The notes below the pieces were generated by a model. The model did not search any database. It saw only the letters and a program-made list of their open reading frames with translations, and was not told the origin of the DNA. Shown here piece by piece: positions 6,038 to 6,760 of a stretch of 6,760 bases of DNA. The DNA is from JBFHKO01 sp041595355 (GTDB lineage Bacteria; Pseudomonadota; Gammaproteobacteria; Enterobacterales; Aeromonadaceae), in assembly GCA_041595355.1 (NCBI GenBank), contig JBFHKO010000143.1, forward strand, positions 1 to 6,760, in the 5' to 3' direction. Within the stretch, counting starts at the first letter, position 1. Every line of letters begins with the position of its first letter. The translations under genes were made by a program, and so were the position numbers.

Positions 6038-6660
6038 CCAAACAGCACGACGAGCAGGCCGCTCAACAGGCCGCTTATGACGGCAAAGGCGAGGGTGGGG
6101 ACCAGCAGGCTCAGCAGTGTCTTGCCCAGCTTGAGCCCCTGAGCGACGCCCACGCCTATCACCAGCAGCACCAGAGACCAGATGGCCAGGGTGATCTGGG
6201 CCAGTGAGGCGACGGTCAGCAGGGGGCTCAGCGTGTGCTGCATCATCATCTGCGGATCCTTGGGCAGAAACAGCGCCGGACCCAGCACCAGTAACATCAG
6301 CAGCCAGCTCAGCAGACCCAGAGCGTTGGGCAGGTTGGACCAGGCGACAATGGTGCGCATCTGCAGCGGGCCGGCCTGACCGCCAAACCAGCGTCCCGAG
6401 TAGGCGATAAGCCAGCTCAGCACATAGAGCTCCAGCAACCCCAGCAGCCCGCCCAGCAACAGACTCAGCAGCAGCACCAGTGGCAGCGACATGAATGCGC
6501 CGGCATTCCATTTGACCGCCTGGGCGAAGCCGCCGGGAATGCCGCCCAGTATGGCCAGCGTCAGCACCGAATAGGTGGGCGCCTCATCCAGCAGGGCGCG
6601 AAAGGTGGCGCGCGGCCGGCGCCACAGGCGTGTCCAGGGGTTGATACTGAGCTCGGACAT
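6034..6660 (-). CDS. Yip1-family integral membrane protein
   Basis: A 208-residue inner-membrane protein with about five hydrophobic segments, near residues 31-48, 58-86, 112-132, 147-172 and 181-206. The N-terminus INPWTRLWRRPRATFRALLD (6-25) is the usual bacterial Yip1-domain opening (NPW..+W.+PR.T.R..LD). MRTIVAWSNLPN (101-112) matches the AWS..P motif before the third segment. Bacterial Yip1 proteins have no settled function; the domain is named from a eukaryotic vesicle-trafficking protein and that role should not be transferred. The start at 6660 has GGAG (6669-6672) 8 nt upstream. The stop overlaps the start of the yhbQ-like gene by 4 bp, so the two are coupled, and this gene is probably the first of a three-gene operon. 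Confidence 0.85.
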   Translation of the reverse strand: MSELSINPWTRLWRRPRATFRALLDEAPTYSVLTLAILGGIPGGFAQAVKWNAGAFMSLPLVLLLSLLLGGLLGLLELYVLSWLIAYSGRWFGGQAGPLQMRTIVAWSNLPNALGLLSWLLMLLVLGPALFLPKDPQMMMQHTLSPLLTVASLAQITLAIWSLVLLVIGVGVAQGLKLGKTLLSLLVPTLAFAVISGLLSGLLVVLFG

Positions 6661-6760
6661 CGCGATTACTCCATGAATTCATAAGGCTACACAGCCTACT
6701 GGCCGCTTCGGGACAGCTCAAGCGCTTTGTGCCTTTGGGGATGATAAAACGGGAGTGCCC
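6661..6760 (-). promoter_or_regulatory. Leader and possible promoter of the Yip1 operon
   Basis: On the minus strand TTGAGC (6716-6721) and TAGGCT (6693-6698) are 17 nt apart, a weak sigma-70-like pair (4/6 and 3/6 consensus matches). A short inverted repeat, AGGCT-acac-AGCCT (6684-6697), overlaps the -10-like hexamer and lies just before the Shine-Dalgarno GGAG. Position fits a promoter, but the motif match is poor. No gene is visible in these last 100 bases on either strand. Confidence 0.25.

Overview
The window is GC-rich, densely packed bacterial chromosome from a Gram-negative host. A periplasmic peptide-type ABC importer, a PBP7-like D,D-endopeptidase and a YhbQ/UPF0213 protein together suggest a gammaproteobacterium. 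The GC content and gene style fit an Aeromonas-like genome, but that assignment is inference from gene content only.

Positions 1-3993 (+ strand) hold the distal part of a peptide/nickel-type (Opp/Dpp/Yej family) importer operon. It contains the C-terminal tail of an inner-membrane permease, a 608-residue family 5 periplasmic binding protein, an OppD/DppD-like ATPase and an OppF/DppF-like ATPase. Genes are 24, 9 and -4 bp apart, so they are almost certainly co-transcribed. The binding protein would deliver substrate to the permeases, and the two ATPases would form the cytoplasmic motor. The first ATPase gene has an in-frame TAG at codon 127, between the Walker A/Q-loop half and the signature/Walker B half. 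Everything else in the operon is intact. This is the most notable feature of the window.

Positions 3994-4216 are a 223-bp non-coding gap between convergent genes, with a hairpin and a diverged 20-bp repeat but no recognisable gene.

Positions 4217-6660 (- strand) carry pbpG, a 129-aa membrane-anchored protein of unknown function, a YhbQ-like GIY-YIG domain protein and a five-helix Yip1-family membrane protein. The order of transcription is Yip1, YhbQ, unknown, pbpG. Yip1 and YhbQ overlap by 4 bp and the unknown gene follows after 62 bp, so these three look like one operon. pbpG lies 178 bp further on, behind a more AT-rich spacer, and probably has its own promoter.

There are no RNA genes, CRISPR arrays, insertion sequences or phage genes. 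I see no convincing new biological system. The points worth a second look are the interrupted ATPase, its possible re-initiation site, a 32-bp perfect repeat shared by the two ATPase genes, and a few small non-coding elements.
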